DNA of 64,000 nucleotides from NCBI RefSeq assembly GCF_040499845.1, contig NZ_CP159342.1, forward strand, positions 1,426,001-1,490,000. The letters are read 5' to 3'. The position numbers were made by a program, and so were the translations under genes. The stretch's first letter is position 1, and each line of letters begins with the position of its first letter. The stretch comes from Micromonospora sp. CCTCC AA 2012012. GTDB lineage: Bacteria > Actinomycetota > Actinomycetes > Mycobacteriales > Micromonosporaceae. Shown piece by piece: positions 9,029 through 17,289 of the stretch. The notes beneath the pieces were generated by a model. It was not told where the DNA came from and did not search any database. It worked only from the letters and a program-made list of their open reading frames with translations.

Positions 9029-9913
9029 TCAGGCCACCCGGCGGACGCTGCCGTCCGGCGCGGCGGGCACCGCGTCCGGGTGCAGGATCGCGGCGATCGC
9101 CGCGACGCCGTCGACCAGCCGGGGACCGGCCCGCACGATCAGCGCGTCCGCGTCGAGGGCCCACACCTGCGCGCCGGGGAAGTGCGGGACCACCGTGGCG
9201 GCCTGCTCCGCCGCCCCGTCGAGGCCGAAGCCGCACGGGGCGACCAGCACGACCTGCGGCGCGGCGGCCCGCAGCGCTTCCCAGGTGGTCGGCGCGGACC
9301 GGGCGCCCGGGTGGCCGGCCACCGGTTCGCCGCCGGCGGCCTCGACCAGGTCGGGGATCCAGTGCCCGCCGCCGAACGGCGGGTCCACCCACTCCACCAC
9401 CGCGACCCGGGCGCGGGGCCGCCCGGCGACCGCCGCCGACACCGCGGCCAGCCGGGCCCGCAGCCCGTCCACCAGGGCCGCCGCCCGCGCCGGCACGCCG
9501 GCCGCCGCGCCGACCGCGAGGATCGTGCCCAGAACCTCCTCCAGGGTGTACGGATCCAGCGACAGCACCTCGGCGCGGCAGCCCAGGTGCGTCACCGCCT
9601 CGTCGACCCGGTCGGCGGGGAGCGCGCAGACCCGGCACAGGTCCTGGGTGAGGATGAGGTCCGGGTCGAGGCCCGCGAGCGCCCCGGCGTGCAGCGTGTA
9701 GAGGTCCGCGCCGGCCGCGAGCTGCCCCTTGACGTACGCGTCGATCTCGCCGGGGCTCATGCCCCGGGTGTCCCGCCCGCCGACGACGACGGTCGGGCCG
9801 GCCCGGTCGGCGACCGGCACCTGGCACTCGAAGGTGACGCCGACCAGCTCGTCGCCGAGGCCGAGGGCGTAGACGATCTCCGTGGCGGAGGGCAGCAGGG
9901 ACACCAGACGCAT
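9029..9913 (-). CDS. BtuF/FecB-type ABC substrate-binding-like protein (cobalamin or ferric ligand)
   Basis: This 294-residue protein matches the type III periplasmic-binding fold of BtuF and siderophore-binding proteins: RLVSLLPSATEIVYALGLGDELVGVTFEC at the start, DLILTQDLCRVCALP, and a C-terminal PRLVDGVAAIAAILHP. It lacks a signal peptide or lipobox, unlike true transport proteins, and no permease or ATPase is adjacent. It may be a cytoplasmic relative that binds cobalamin. The ATG at 9913 is the natural start; the longer open frame upstream would run into the iron-box region. It diverges from a lipoprotein gene across that box. Confidence 0.8.
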   Translation of the reverse strand: MRLVSLLPSATEIVYALGLGDELVGVTFECQVPVADRAGPTVVVGGRDTRGMSPGEIDAYVKGQLAAGADLYTLHAGALAGLDPDLILTQDLCRVCALPADRVDEAVTHLGCRAEVLSLDPYTLEEVLGTILAVGAAAGVPARAAALVDGLRARLAAVSAAVAGRPRARVAVVEWVDPPFGGGHWIPDLVEAAGGEPVAGHPGARSAPTTWEALRAAAPQVVLVAPCGFGLDGAAEQAATVVPHFPGAQVWALDADALIVRAGPRLVDGVAAIAAILHPDAVPAAPDGSVRRVA

Positions 9914-9994
9914 GCCGCCATCCTTCCCGCTCCCGCCGCGGGGACGACGACCGGGCCGGTGCGCCGATCGGAGGAGCGCCACCCGCCGCCGACG

Positions 9995-10013
9995 GCAGGT
10001 AAGGCTTACCTTA
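9995..10013 (+). promoter_or_regulatory. Iron-box-like (IdeR/DmdR) operator
   Basis: The 19 bases here match 14 of 19 positions of the IdeR/DtxR-family consensus (TTAGGTTAGGCTAACCTAA). The core GGTAAGGCTTACC is a perfect palindrome. The site lies between the divergent BtuF-like and cupredoxin-lipoprotein genes, 65 bp before the latter's ATG, so iron repression of one or both is likely. Confidence 0.7.
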
Positions 10014-10077
10014 TTCTCTGGGCGTCGACGGGGCGTCTCGTCGATGCCCACACCCGAGCCCCTCAACCGGAGAGCCC

Positions 10078-10767
10078 ATGAGCCGCCGTACCGCTGTCGT
10101 CGCCGTCGCCCTCTGCGCCGCGGCCGCCCTCACCGCCTGCGGTGACGACTCCGCCAAGGCCGAGGCGGTGGCGGTCACCGCCACCGACAGCAGCTGCGCG
10201 GTCGCCAAGACCAGCTTCACGCCCGGCGAGGCGACCTTCGCGGTCACCAACAAGGGCAAGCAGACCACCGAGGTGTACGTCTACGGCCGGCAGGGCGACG
10301 CGTACACCCAGGTGATCGCCGAGGTGGAGAACGTGGCACCCGGACTGACCCGGAACGTGACCGCGAGCCTCGCCAACGGCACGTACGAGGTGGCCTGCAA
10401 GCCGGGGCAGACCGGCGACGGCATCCGGACCCGGATCACCGTCTCCGGCGGCTCGGCCCCCGCCGAGGAGCCGGAGGCCGCGTACGACCGGGAGGTCGAG
10501 GTGGCGGTCACCGCGACCGGCGTGACCGGCGCCGACGGCCTGATCGCCGAGTCCGGCGACAAGATCGAGTTCAAGCTGGAGAACAAGGCGGGAGCGGCCC
10601 GTTCGCTGGAGATCGTCGACCCGTCCGGCAAGGTCGTCGCCGAGATCGAGGCCAAGCCGAACGCCACCGCCGAGAAGATCGTGCCGCTGAAGACCCCCGG
10701 CGCGTGGACCCTGAAGATCGAGGGCGACGGCACGGCCGACGTCGTCAAGCCGCTCCGCGTCGCCTGA
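10078..10767 (+). CDS. Cupredoxin-domain lipoprotein, EfeO-like without the M75 domain
   Basis: This exported lipoprotein has a signal ending in a lipobox (AALTAC, Cys about residue 21). Two cupredoxin-like beta domains follow: residues about 33-125, with GTYEVACKPGQ, and about 140-229, with APGAW-like TPGAWTLKIEGDG. EfeO proteins of the ferrous-iron uptake system have such a cupredoxin domain followed by an M75 peptidase-like domain; the latter is missing here, and no efeU or efeB is adjacent. An iron-box-like site lies 65 bp upstream. It is probably an envelope metal-handling protein; the exact job is not certain. Confidence 0.78.
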   Translation: MSRRTAVVAVALCAAAALTACGDDSAKAEAVAVTATDSSCAVAKTSFTPGEATFAVTNKGKQTTEVYVYGRQGDAYTQVIAEVENVAPGLTRNVTASLANGTYEVACKPGQTGDGIRTRITVSGGSAPAEEPEAAYDREVEVAVTATGVTGADGLIAESGDKIEFKLENKAGAARSLEIVDPSGKVVAEIEAKPNATAEKIVPLKTPGAWTLKIEGDGTADVVKPLRVA

Positions 10768-10778
10768 GGGGTGAGCAC

Positions 10779-10815
10779 GGGCCCCTTCTCCCCGCCGCCG
10801 CCGCAGGAGGGGCCC
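10779..10815 (+). terminator. Hairpin after the cupredoxin lipoprotein gene
   Basis: GGGCCCCT and AGGGGCCC arms are separated by a C-rich loop, starting 12 bp after the stop. This is a plausible GC-type terminator without a T-run. Confidence 0.5.
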
Positions 10816-10938
10816 ATGCTGGAACCGGTGAGGCGGGCCACGTCGGCGGCGCGGCGGGCGAGCGGCGGCGACACCGGGGTCTAGCGTTCGCCCCGGCACC
10901 CGACCAGCTCGACGTCATCACCTTCGGAGGAGACCGCC

Positions 10939-11982
10939 ATGCGCGCCACCGTGATCCACGGCCCGAACGACATCCGGGTCGAGGAGGTGCCGGACGCCAC
11001 CGTCCGGACCCCCACCGACGCCGTCGTACGGGTGGTGCTCGCCTGCATCTGCGGCAGCGACCTGTGGGCGTACCGGGGGGTGGCGAAGCGGCAGCCCGGC
11101 CAGCGGATCGGCCACGAGTTCCTCGGCGTGGTCGAGGCGGTCGGCGCCGAGGTCGGCTCGGTCGCGGTGGGCGACCTGGTGGTGGCGCCCTTCGTCTGGT
11201 CCGACGGGGTCTGCGACTTCTGCCGGGAAGGCCTCCAGACGTCCTGCCCGCACGGCGGGTTCTGGGGCGAGCCCGGCTCCGACGGCGGCCAGGGCGAGGC
11301 CGTCCGCGTCCCGTACGCCGACGGCACGCTGGTGCGGCTGCCCGCCGAGGCGGCCGGCGACGAGCGGCTGCTGACCGCCCTGCTCGCCCTCTCCGACGTC
11401 ATGGCCACCGGTCACCACGCCGCGCTGGCCGCCCGGGTGCGTCCCGGTGCCACCGTCGCCGTGGTCGGTGACGGCGCGGTCGGCCTCTGCGGGGTGCTCG
11501 CCGCGAAGCGGCTCGGCGCCGAGCAGATCATCGCGCTGGGCCGGCACACCGCCCGCACCGACATCGCCCGCTCCTTCGGCGCGACCGACGTGGTGGCCGA
11601 GCGCGGCGAGGCGGCGATCGCGGCGGTGCGGGAGCTGACCGGCGGCCAGGGCGCGCACGCCGTGCTGGAGGCCGTCGGCACCGAGGAGTCGATGCGGACG
11701 GCGATCTCCATCGCCCGCGACGGCGGGGCGGTCGGCTACGTCGGGGTGCCGCACGGCGGCAGCGCGGGTGTCGACATCGGCCAGATGTTCGGCCGCAACA
11801 TCGCCGTCGGCGGTGGCGTCGCGCCGGCCCGCGCGTACATCCCGGAGCTGCTGGCCGACGTCCTCGCCGGCACCATCGACCCGTCGCCGGTCTTCGACCG
11901 CAGCGTGACCCTGGACCAGGTGCCGGACGGCTACCGGGCGATGGACGAGCGCACCGCCCTGAAGGTCCGCATCACCTTCTGA
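10939..11982 (+). CDS. Zinc-dependent medium-chain alcohol dehydrogenase
   Basis: This 347-residue NAD(P)-dependent oxidoreductase has the MDR layout. The catalytic zinc site includes CICGSDLW near residue 36 and GHEFLGVVE near residue 58. The structural-zinc segment is shortened (CDFCREGLQTSC), and the Rossmann motif reads VAVVGDGAVGLCGVLAA near residue 175. The ATG follows a GGAGGA site. It stands alone between a hairpin and a convergent small gene. The alcohol or aldehyde substrate cannot be named. It is not linked to the peptide cluster 15 kb away by any feature I can see. Confidence 0.9.
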   Translation: MRATVIHGPNDIRVEEVPDATVRTPTDAVVRVVLACICGSDLWAYRGVAKRQPGQRIGHEFLGVVEAVGAEVGSVAVGDLVVAPFVWSDGVCDFCREGLQTSCPHGGFWGEPGSDGGQGEAVRVPYADGTLVRLPAEAAGDERLLTALLALSDVMATGHHAALAARVRPGATVAVVGDGAVGLCGVLAAKRLGAEQIIALGRHTARTDIARSFGATDVVAERGEAAIAAVRELTGGQGAHAVLEAVGTEESMRTAISIARDGGAVGYVGVPHGGSAGVDIGQMFGRNIAVGGGVAPARAYIPELLADVLAGTIDPSPVFDRSVTLDQVPDGYRAMDERTALKVRITF

Positions 11983-12026
11983 CGGGTGGTTCCCGGCTCC
12001 CGAAGGCGGGGCTCGGGCTCACGGCT

Positions 12027-12287
12027 TCAGTGCTCGCGCACCAGCTCCTCCAGCCCGTCCAGCGACTCCTCCATGCCGACCTCGGGGGCGATCGCGACGA
12101 GCCGTTCGTAGAAGGAGCGGCTGATCGGAAGATCGTCCTCATGGATCGACGAACACAACGTGTCGAAGGCCAGGCCCTCCTCGCCGACGTGGACGAACTC
12201 CCGGACGAGCTCGATGACGTCGGGTGAGGCGATGGGCGAGTCCGCGAGCAGGCGCAGCAGTTCCGCCTTCACCTCGCTGATGTACAT
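12027..12287 (-). CDS. Small acidic protein, possibly MafI-type immunity protein
   Basis: The 86-residue acidic helical protein contains ELVREFVHVGEEGLAFDTLCSSIHEDDLPIS. This resembles the family of small immunity proteins that includes MafI, with a conserved hydrophobic-helix-then-GE-GLAF pattern. No toxin gene with an obvious nuclease or deaminase domain is next to it, so it would be an orphan. The ATG is preceded by GGAGG. The match is by eye and the function is tentative. Confidence 0.65.
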   Translation of the reverse strand: MYISEVKAELLRLLADSPIASPDVIELVREFVHVGEEGLAFDTLCSSIHEDDLPISRSFYERLVAIAPEVGMEESLDGLEELVREH

Positions 12288-12481
12288 CGGTGCCTCCCGG
12301 CCTGCCGTGGCCGTCGCCGCAGGCCACGATGATCATATCGGTGTGGCGGGCGGCACCGGGGCGGCCGGTCCGGTGGATCCGGAAAACAGTGCACTGAGGA
12401 TGCATCCACCCGGTGAGGTGCGGGCGAAGCAATGGTCGTGACGACAGTCACGGATTCTTCGCCCCGACGAAAGGTCCACCG

Positions 12482-13126
12482 ATGAAGATCACCCGACTCG
12501 CCGCCCGCCTGGCCGTGGGGGCCATGGCCACCGCCGTGGCCACCGCCGCCGTCGCCGTCCCGGCGCAGGCCTCCGGCACCGGCAGCCGGTCGCTCGCCGC
12601 GGTGCTGACGAAGGACACCAGCGGCTTCGACCGCAACTCGCGGGACTTCGACGTGCTCACCGCCGCCGTGCTGGCCGTGCTGGAGGCCAAGCCGAACTCC
12701 CCGGTGAAGGTCCTCACCGACGGCTCGGTCGCGCTGACCGCGTTCATCCCCACCGACGGCGCGTTCCGGGAGCTGGTCCGCGACATCACCCACGCCCGTA
12801 CGCTGCCCAGCGAGCAGGCCGCCTTCACCGCCGTCGCCGGCCTCGGCATCGACACCGTGGAGAACGTGCTGCTCTACCACGTGGTGCCGGGTGCCACGAT
12901 CGACCGGAAGGCGGCGCTGAAGGCCGACGGGGCGGACCTCACCACCGCCCTCGGCAGCACCGTCGAGGTGGACGTGCGGCACTGCTGGTACGGCCGGCAG
13001 GTCCGCCTGATCGACGCCGACACCAACGACCGCAACGCCCGCGTGGTGGTCTTCGACATCAACAAGGGCAACAAGCAGATCGCGCACGCCGTCGACCGGG
13101 TGCTCCGCCCGATCGACCTGCCCTGA
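12482..13126 (+). CDS. Secreted fasciclin (FAS1) domain protein
   Basis: The 214-residue exported protein begins with a twin-basic N-terminus and signal peptide (residues 1-30, ending AVPAQASG). One FAS1 domain covers most of the mature part: the first conserved block is VALTAFIPTDGAFRELV and the second is VENVLLYHVVPGATI, followed by AHAVDRVLRPIDLP. FAS1 domains mediate adhesion or ligand binding at the cell surface. There is no lipobox or membrane anchor, so it is released or loosely wall-bound. The ATG at 12482 is used because it starts the signal peptide; the frame is open 23 codons further. A strong hairpin follows. Confidence 0.88.
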   Translation: MKITRLAARLAVGAMATAVATAAVAVPAQASGTGSRSLAAVLTKDTSGFDRNSRDFDVLTAAVLAVLEAKPNSPVKVLTDGSVALTAFIPTDGAFRELVRDITHARTLPSEQAAFTAVAGLGIDTVENVLLYHVVPGATIDRKAALKADGADLTTALGSTVEVDVRHCWYGRQVRLIDADTNDRNARVVVFDINKGNKQIAHAVDRVLRPIDLP

Positions 13127-13140
13127 TCCGACCGACGGCA

Positions 13141-13172
13141 CGGACGGCACCCGGGTTTCCGGGTGCCGTCCG
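13141..13172. terminator. Strong hairpin terminator between convergent genes
   Basis: A 14-bp perfect stem (CGGACGGCACCCGG and its complement) with a GTTT loop lies between the fasciclin gene and the convergent kynureninase gene. It is probably bidirectional. Confidence 0.8.
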
Positions 13173-13187
13173 CGTCCGTACGGGGAC

Positions 13188-14450
13188 TCAGGTGACCCGG
13201 GGCGCCTCGCGCGGCAGGCGCTCGTACGAGCGGCGTTCGGCGATGTCCCGCAGCCGGTCCATGGCGTCCCAGACGTCGACGAAGCGGGTGTACAGCGGGG
13301 CCGGCCCGAGCCGCAGCCGGTCCGGGGTGCGGTAGTCACCGACGACCCGTCCCTGCTCGGCCAGCGCCCGGCTGATCCGCAGCGCCTCCGGGTGGTGCAG
13401 CGAGACGTGGCTGCCCCGGCGGGCCGGGTCGCGGGGCGAGGCGAGCGTGAAGCCGTACGGGGTCAGCCACGCGTCGGCGAGGGAGACCATCAGCTCGGTG
13501 AGGCGGACGCCCTTCTCGCGTACCCGCTCGATGCCGGCGTCGGCCAGGACGTCCAGCGCCGGGTCGAGGGCGGCCATGCCGAGGACGGGTGGCGTGCCGA
13601 CCTGGAACCGGTCGAGGTCCGGTGCGGGATCGTAGTCGGCGCCCATCCGGAACTGGTCCCGCTGGCCGAACCAGCCCTGGATCGGCTGGCGCAGCCGGGA
13701 CTGGAGTTCCCGGCGTACGTAGAGGAAGGCCGGCGCGCCCGGTCCGCCGTTGAGGTACTTGTAGGTGCAGCCGACGGCGAGGTCCGCGCCGGAGGCGGTC
13801 AGCTCGACCGGCACCGACCCGACCGCGTGCGACAGGTCCCACAGCACGTACGCGCCGACCCGCCGGGCGGCGTCGTTGACCGCCGCCATGTCCAGCAGCG
13901 CCCCGGACCGGTAGGAGACCGCGGAGAGCACCACCAGCGCCACGTCCTCGCTCAGCGCCGCCCGCAGGTCCGCCGGGTCCAGCCCCTGGTCGAGGTCGCT
14001 GGGCAGCACCCGGAGGGTGAGCCCCCGGGCCTCGGCCAGCCCCTGGAGGATGTACCGGTCGGTGGGGAAGTCCCCGCCGTCGACCAGCACGGTCCGCCGG
14101 TCCCCGGCGGCGTCGAGCGCGGCGGCGGCGAGCTTGTAGAGGTTCACCGAGGTCGAGTCGGAGACGGCCACCTCACCGGGGCGGGCCCCGAGCGCGTGGG
14201 TGGCGAGCCGGTCCCCGATCCGCCGGGACCACTCGATCCAGGTCGGCCAGCCGCGCACCAGTTGCTCACCCCAGCCCTCGCGGACCAGCCGGGCCAGGTG
14301 GTCCGGGGTGGCCGCCGGCAGCCGGCCCAGCGAGTTGCCGTCGAGGTAGATGAGGTCGTCGTCGACGAAGACGAACCGGTCGCGCAGGTCGGCGAGCGGG
14401 TCGGCGGCGTCCATCTCCTTGCACAGATAGCGGGGGATCTCGTCGGGCAC
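13188..14450 (-). CDS. kynU: Kynureninase
   Basis: This PLP enzyme (420 residues, normal family length) splits kynurenine to anthranilate and alanine. Visible landmarks are YLDGNSLGRLP near residue 36, the substrate/PLP segment DSTSVNLYKL, VLWDLSHAVGSVP (the Asp that pairs with the PLP nitrogen) and the Schiff-base lysine in GCTYKYLNGGPGAP near residue 231. No tryptophan dioxygenase or kynurenine formamidase gene lies next to it, so it may serve catabolism with genes elsewhere. It diverges from the lipid kinase gene across 136 bp. Confidence 0.95.
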   Translation of the reverse strand: MPDEIPRYLCKEMDAADPLADLRDRFVFVDDDLIYLDGNSLGRLPAATPDHLARLVREGWGEQLVRGWPTWIEWSRRIGDRLATHALGARPGEVAVSDSTSVNLYKLAAAALDAAGDRRTVLVDGGDFPTDRYILQGLAEARGLTLRVLPSDLDQGLDPADLRAALSEDVALVVLSAVSYRSGALLDMAAVNDAARRVGAYVLWDLSHAVGSVPVELTASGADLAVGCTYKYLNGGPGAPAFLYVRRELQSRLRQPIQGWFGQRDQFRMGADYDPAPDLDRFQVGTPPVLGMAALDPALDVLADAGIERVREKGVRLTELMVSLADAWLTPYGFTLASPRDPARRGSHVSLHHPEALRISRALAEQGRVVGDYRTPDRLRLGPAPLYTRFVDVWDAMDRLRDIAERRSYERLPREAPRVT

Positions 14451-14586
14451 GCGGGCACTCCAATCACCGGGTCACGGCCGGGCGGGCGGCCGGGACCAGC
14501 CTAGGTGGGCGTGATCGCGCGCCGGTCGGCCGGACCCGGTGATCTCCCCTGGTGGGCGGCGCGGCCGTCGGCGTACGGTGCTCGCC

Positions 14587-15507
14587 GTGACCGCGCACGA
14601 TCATGTCCCGACCGGCCCCGTCGCCGTGCTCGCCAACCCGACCGCCGGGCGGGGGCGGCACCGGGGACTGCTGCCCGAGCTGCTGGCGCGCCTGGGCACC
14701 GCGGGTCACCCCGTTCGGCTGCTGGAGGCCCGTACGCCGGACGAGGCGGAGGCGGCCTGCCACGCGGCGGTCGCCGACGGCGCCGGCGCGCTGGTCGCCG
14801 TGGGCGGCGACGGCACCATCCACCGGGCGTTGCAGGCGGTCGCCGGGACGGACGTGCCGTTCGGTCCGGTGCCCGCCGGCACCGGCAACGACTTCGCCGT
14901 CGACACCGGCTTCCCGGCCGACCCCCTGGCCGCCGCCGAGGTGATCGCCGCCGCGCTGCGCGAGGGTCGTCGGCACCCGGTCGACCTGGCCCGGCTGACC
15001 GCCGCCGACGGTGGCCCCGACCGCTGGTACGGGGCGGTCCTGGCGGCCGGCTTCGACGCGATCGTCAACGAGCGGGCCAACCGGATGCGCCGGCCGCGCG
15101 GCCCGCGCCGCTACGACCTGGCGATCCTGGTGGAGCTGGCCCGGCTGCGCCCGCGCCGCTACCGGTTGCGCCTCGACGGCGTGCCGCACGAGGTCGACGC
15201 CGTGCTGGTCGCGGTGGGCAACTGCGCCAGCTACGGCGGCGGGATGCGGATCTGCCCCGACGCCGACCCCACCGACGGGCTGCTGGACGTGGTGGTCGGC
15301 GGGCGGTTCGACCGGCGCACCCTGATGCGGGTGAAGCCGCAGATCTATCGGGGCACCCACGTCACGCACCCGCTGGTGCGCAGCTACCGGGCGCGGACGG
15401 TGGAGCTGTGGGCCGAGGGCATCACCAGCTACGCCGACGGGGAGCGGGCGCTGGAGCTGCCGGTACGGATCACCGCCGAGCCGCAGGCGGTGCGGCTGCT
15501 GCGCTGA
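14587..15507 (+). CDS. Diacylglycerol/lipid kinase family protein
   Basis: The 306-residue protein has the DAGK catalytic domain: LANPTAGRGR near residue 17, the nucleotide-binding VAVGGDGTIHRAL near residue 75 and PAGTGNDFAVD near residue 98. The C-terminal part ends with the family block DGLLDVVVGG and SYADGERALELP. It likely phosphorylates diacylglycerol or a related lipid at the membrane. The GTG at 14587 is the first start giving a normal N-terminus. It overlaps the convergent EamA gene by 38 bp. Confidence 0.88.
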   Translation: MTAHDHVPTGPVAVLANPTAGRGRHRGLLPELLARLGTAGHPVRLLEARTPDEAEAACHAAVADGAGALVAVGGDGTIHRALQAVAGTDVPFGPVPAGTGNDFAVDTGFPADPLAAAEVIAAALREGRRHPVDLARLTAADGGPDRWYGAVLAAGFDAIVNERANRMRRPRGPRRYDLAILVELARLRPRRYRLRLDGVPHEVDAVLVAVGNCASYGGGMRICPDADPTDGLLDVVVGGRFDRRTLMRVKPQIYRGTHVTHPLVRSYRARTVELWAEGITSYADGERALELPVRITAEPQAVRLLR

Positions 15508-16441
15508 GCTGCCCGTCCGGCCCCTCGGCCACCGGCCCGGCCGGCTCACCGGGCTCGTCCGTCCGGGGCGCGGCGGCCCGTACGGCGCCGACGCTGGCCA
15601 CGATCACCAGGCCGATCGCCAGCAGCTCCACCGCCCGCAGGTCCTGGTGCAGCACCAGCCAGCCGGCGAGCGTCGCGAGCGCCGGGCCGAGACTCATCAG
15701 CACCGCGAAGGTCGAGGTCGGCAGCCGGCGCAGCGCCAGCAGCTCCAGGGTGTACGGCAGCACCGACGCGAGCAGCGCCAGCCCGGCGCCGAGCGCCAGC
15801 GTGCCCGGGTGCCACAGCCGCGTCCCCGCGTCCAGCAGGCCGAACGGCAGCGTGATCACGGCCGCCACCGCGAGGGCGAGGGCCAGCCCGTCCGCGCGGG
15901 GGAAGCGGCCCCCGACCCGGGCCGAGCAGACGATGTACGCCGCCCAGAGCGCCCCGGCGGTCAGCGCGAGGCCGGCGCCCACCGGGTTCAGCCGGTCGAA
16001 GCCCCCCTGACCGAGCAGGGCCACCCCGGCCAGTGCCAGGCCGGCCCAGCACCAGGCGGTCCAGCGGTGCGCGGTCAACACCGACAGGGTGAGCGGTCCC
16101 AGCACCTCCAGGGTGACGGCCGGGCCCAGCGGAATGCGGTCGATGGCCTGGTAGAAGACCGAGTTCATGCCGGCCAGGGCCAGCCCGAACGCGACGACGG
16201 AGAGCCAGGCGGCCCGGTCGTGCCCGCGCAGCCGGGGCCGGCACGCCAGCAGCATCAGCAGCGCGCCCAGGGTCAGCCGCAGCGTCACCGTGCCGGCCAC
16301 CCCGGCCCGGGGGAAGAGCAGTGCGGCGACCGCCGAGCCGAAGTGCACCGACAGCGCGCCGCCCAGCACCAGCCCGACCGCACCGAGCCGGCCGCCGCAG
16401 CGGCGGGGAGCGCGTACGGGGATCGGTGCGGTGCTGGTCAT
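15470..16441 (-). CDS. EamA (DMT) family transporter, RhtA-like
   Basis: The 323-residue membrane protein has ten hydrophobic helices in two EamA repeats (residues about 20-150 and 160-290). LRLTLGALLMLLACRP and the second-repeat VLMSLGPALATLAGWLVLHQ are typical of RhtA-type threonine/homoserine exporters. The C-terminal 30 residues are a Pro/Ala/Glu tail, and their coding sequence overlaps the convergent lipid kinase gene. The substrate is unknown. The TetR gene directly downstream on the same strand is separated by the opposite-end gap, so co-regulation is not shown. Confidence 0.85.
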   Translation of the reverse strand: MTSTAPIPVRAPRRCGGRLGAVGLVLGGALSVHFGSAVAALLFPRAGVAGTVTLRLTLGALLMLLACRPRLRGHDRAAWLSVVAFGLALAGMNSVFYQAIDRIPLGPAVTLEVLGPLTLSVLTAHRWTAWCWAGLALAGVALLGQGGFDRLNPVGAGLALTAGALWAAYIVCSARVGGRFPRADGLALALAVAAVITLPFGLLDAGTRLWHPGTLALGAGLALLASVLPYTLELLALRRLPTSTFAVLMSLGPALATLAGWLVLHQDLRAVELLAIGLVIVASVGAVRAAAPRTDEPGEPAGPVAEGPDGQLSAAAAPPAARR

Positions 16442-16496
16442 GGCCCTGACGCTAGCCCGTGGCCCGGGACGCGCCGCACCGGCGGTGGCGGGTGGT

Positions 16497-17210
16497 TCAG
16501 GCCGCCCCGGCGGCGCGGGAGGGGTGGACGCCGACCAGGCGGTCCAGCCACTCGGCGAGCAGCGCCCGCTCGGCGGGGGACAGGTCGGCGGCCACCTCCG
16601 GCAGCGCGGCGCGCAGCGCCACCGCGTGGCGTACCGGTCGGTCGGGTGGGCGCAGGGTGCGGGCGGCGGGACTGTCTGCGCAGACGGCGGTGAGCAGGGC
16701 CTCCCGGACGGCGGTGGAGAGGGCGGGGTCGCCTCCCGCGATCAGGGTCAGGGTGACGCCGCAGTTCGCCGCGTGCACCATCTCGGCCGCCCGGTCCACG
16801 TCGACCCGGAGCCGGCCCGCCTCGGCCACCCGGTGGACGAGCTGACGGAGGATGTCGGCGGCCACCCGGGCGGCGGTGGGACGCTCCCCGGGACGCGGGT
16901 CGCCGTACATCAGGGTGTGGCAGGCGGGCTGCGCGACGCCGAACGCGACCAGCGTGTCCCAGCCGTGCCGCAGGTCGTCGACCGGATCGGCGGCCTCCGG
17001 GGCGGCCTGGTCGTGCAGCCAGGTGGCGAAGCGGAAGCTGGCCGCCGCGTCCAGCAGCCCGCGCAGGTCGCCGAACTGCCGGTAGAGGGTCGGCGCCTGC
17101 ACCCCGGCGGCACGGCTGACCGCCCGGGTGGTGACCGCGTCCCGGCCGCCCTCGGCGAGCAGCGCGGCGGCGGCGCGGACGATCCGGTCCCGGGGCGACA
17201 TCTCGATCAT
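16497..17210 (-). CDS. TetR/AcrR family transcriptional regulator
   Basis: The 237-residue repressor-type protein has an N-terminal helix-turn-helix (RDRIVRAAAALLAEGGRDAVT, then RAVSRAAGVQAPTLYRQFGD) and a ligand-binding C-terminal region (residues about 70-235). The ATG at 17210 is the first codon; a second in-frame ATG three codons on (at 17201) is also possible. An 11-bp palindrome lies 25 bp upstream and is a candidate autoregulatory site. The likely target is itself or a neighbour such as the EamA exporter; the ligand is unknown. Confidence 0.9.
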   Translation of the reverse strand: MIEMSPRDRIVRAAAALLAEGGRDAVTTRAVSRAAGVQAPTLYRQFGDLRGLLDAAASFRFATWLHDQAAPEAADPVDDLRHGWDTLVAFGVAQPACHTLMYGDPRPGERPTAARVAADILRQLVHRVAEAGRLRVDVDRAAEMVHAANCGVTLTLIAGGDPALSTAVREALLTAVCADSPAARTLRPPDRPVRHAVALRAALPEVAADLSPAERALLAEWLDRLVGVHPSRAAGAA

Positions 17211-17235
17211 GACTGCGACGATAAGCCGGACCGGT

Positions 17236-17246
17236 TAGCGCCGCTA
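17236..17246. promoter_or_regulatory. Candidate TetR operator palindrome
   Basis: TAGCGCCGCTA is a perfect palindrome about a central C, located 25 bp upstream of the TetR start. A related half (GTTAGCGGCGG) occurs about 30 bp further. Position and symmetry suggest an operator; the site is short. Confidence 0.35.
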
Positions 17247-17289
17247 CGTGACGCGCTCACCGGCCGGTGTTAGCGGCGGAAACCGCAGC

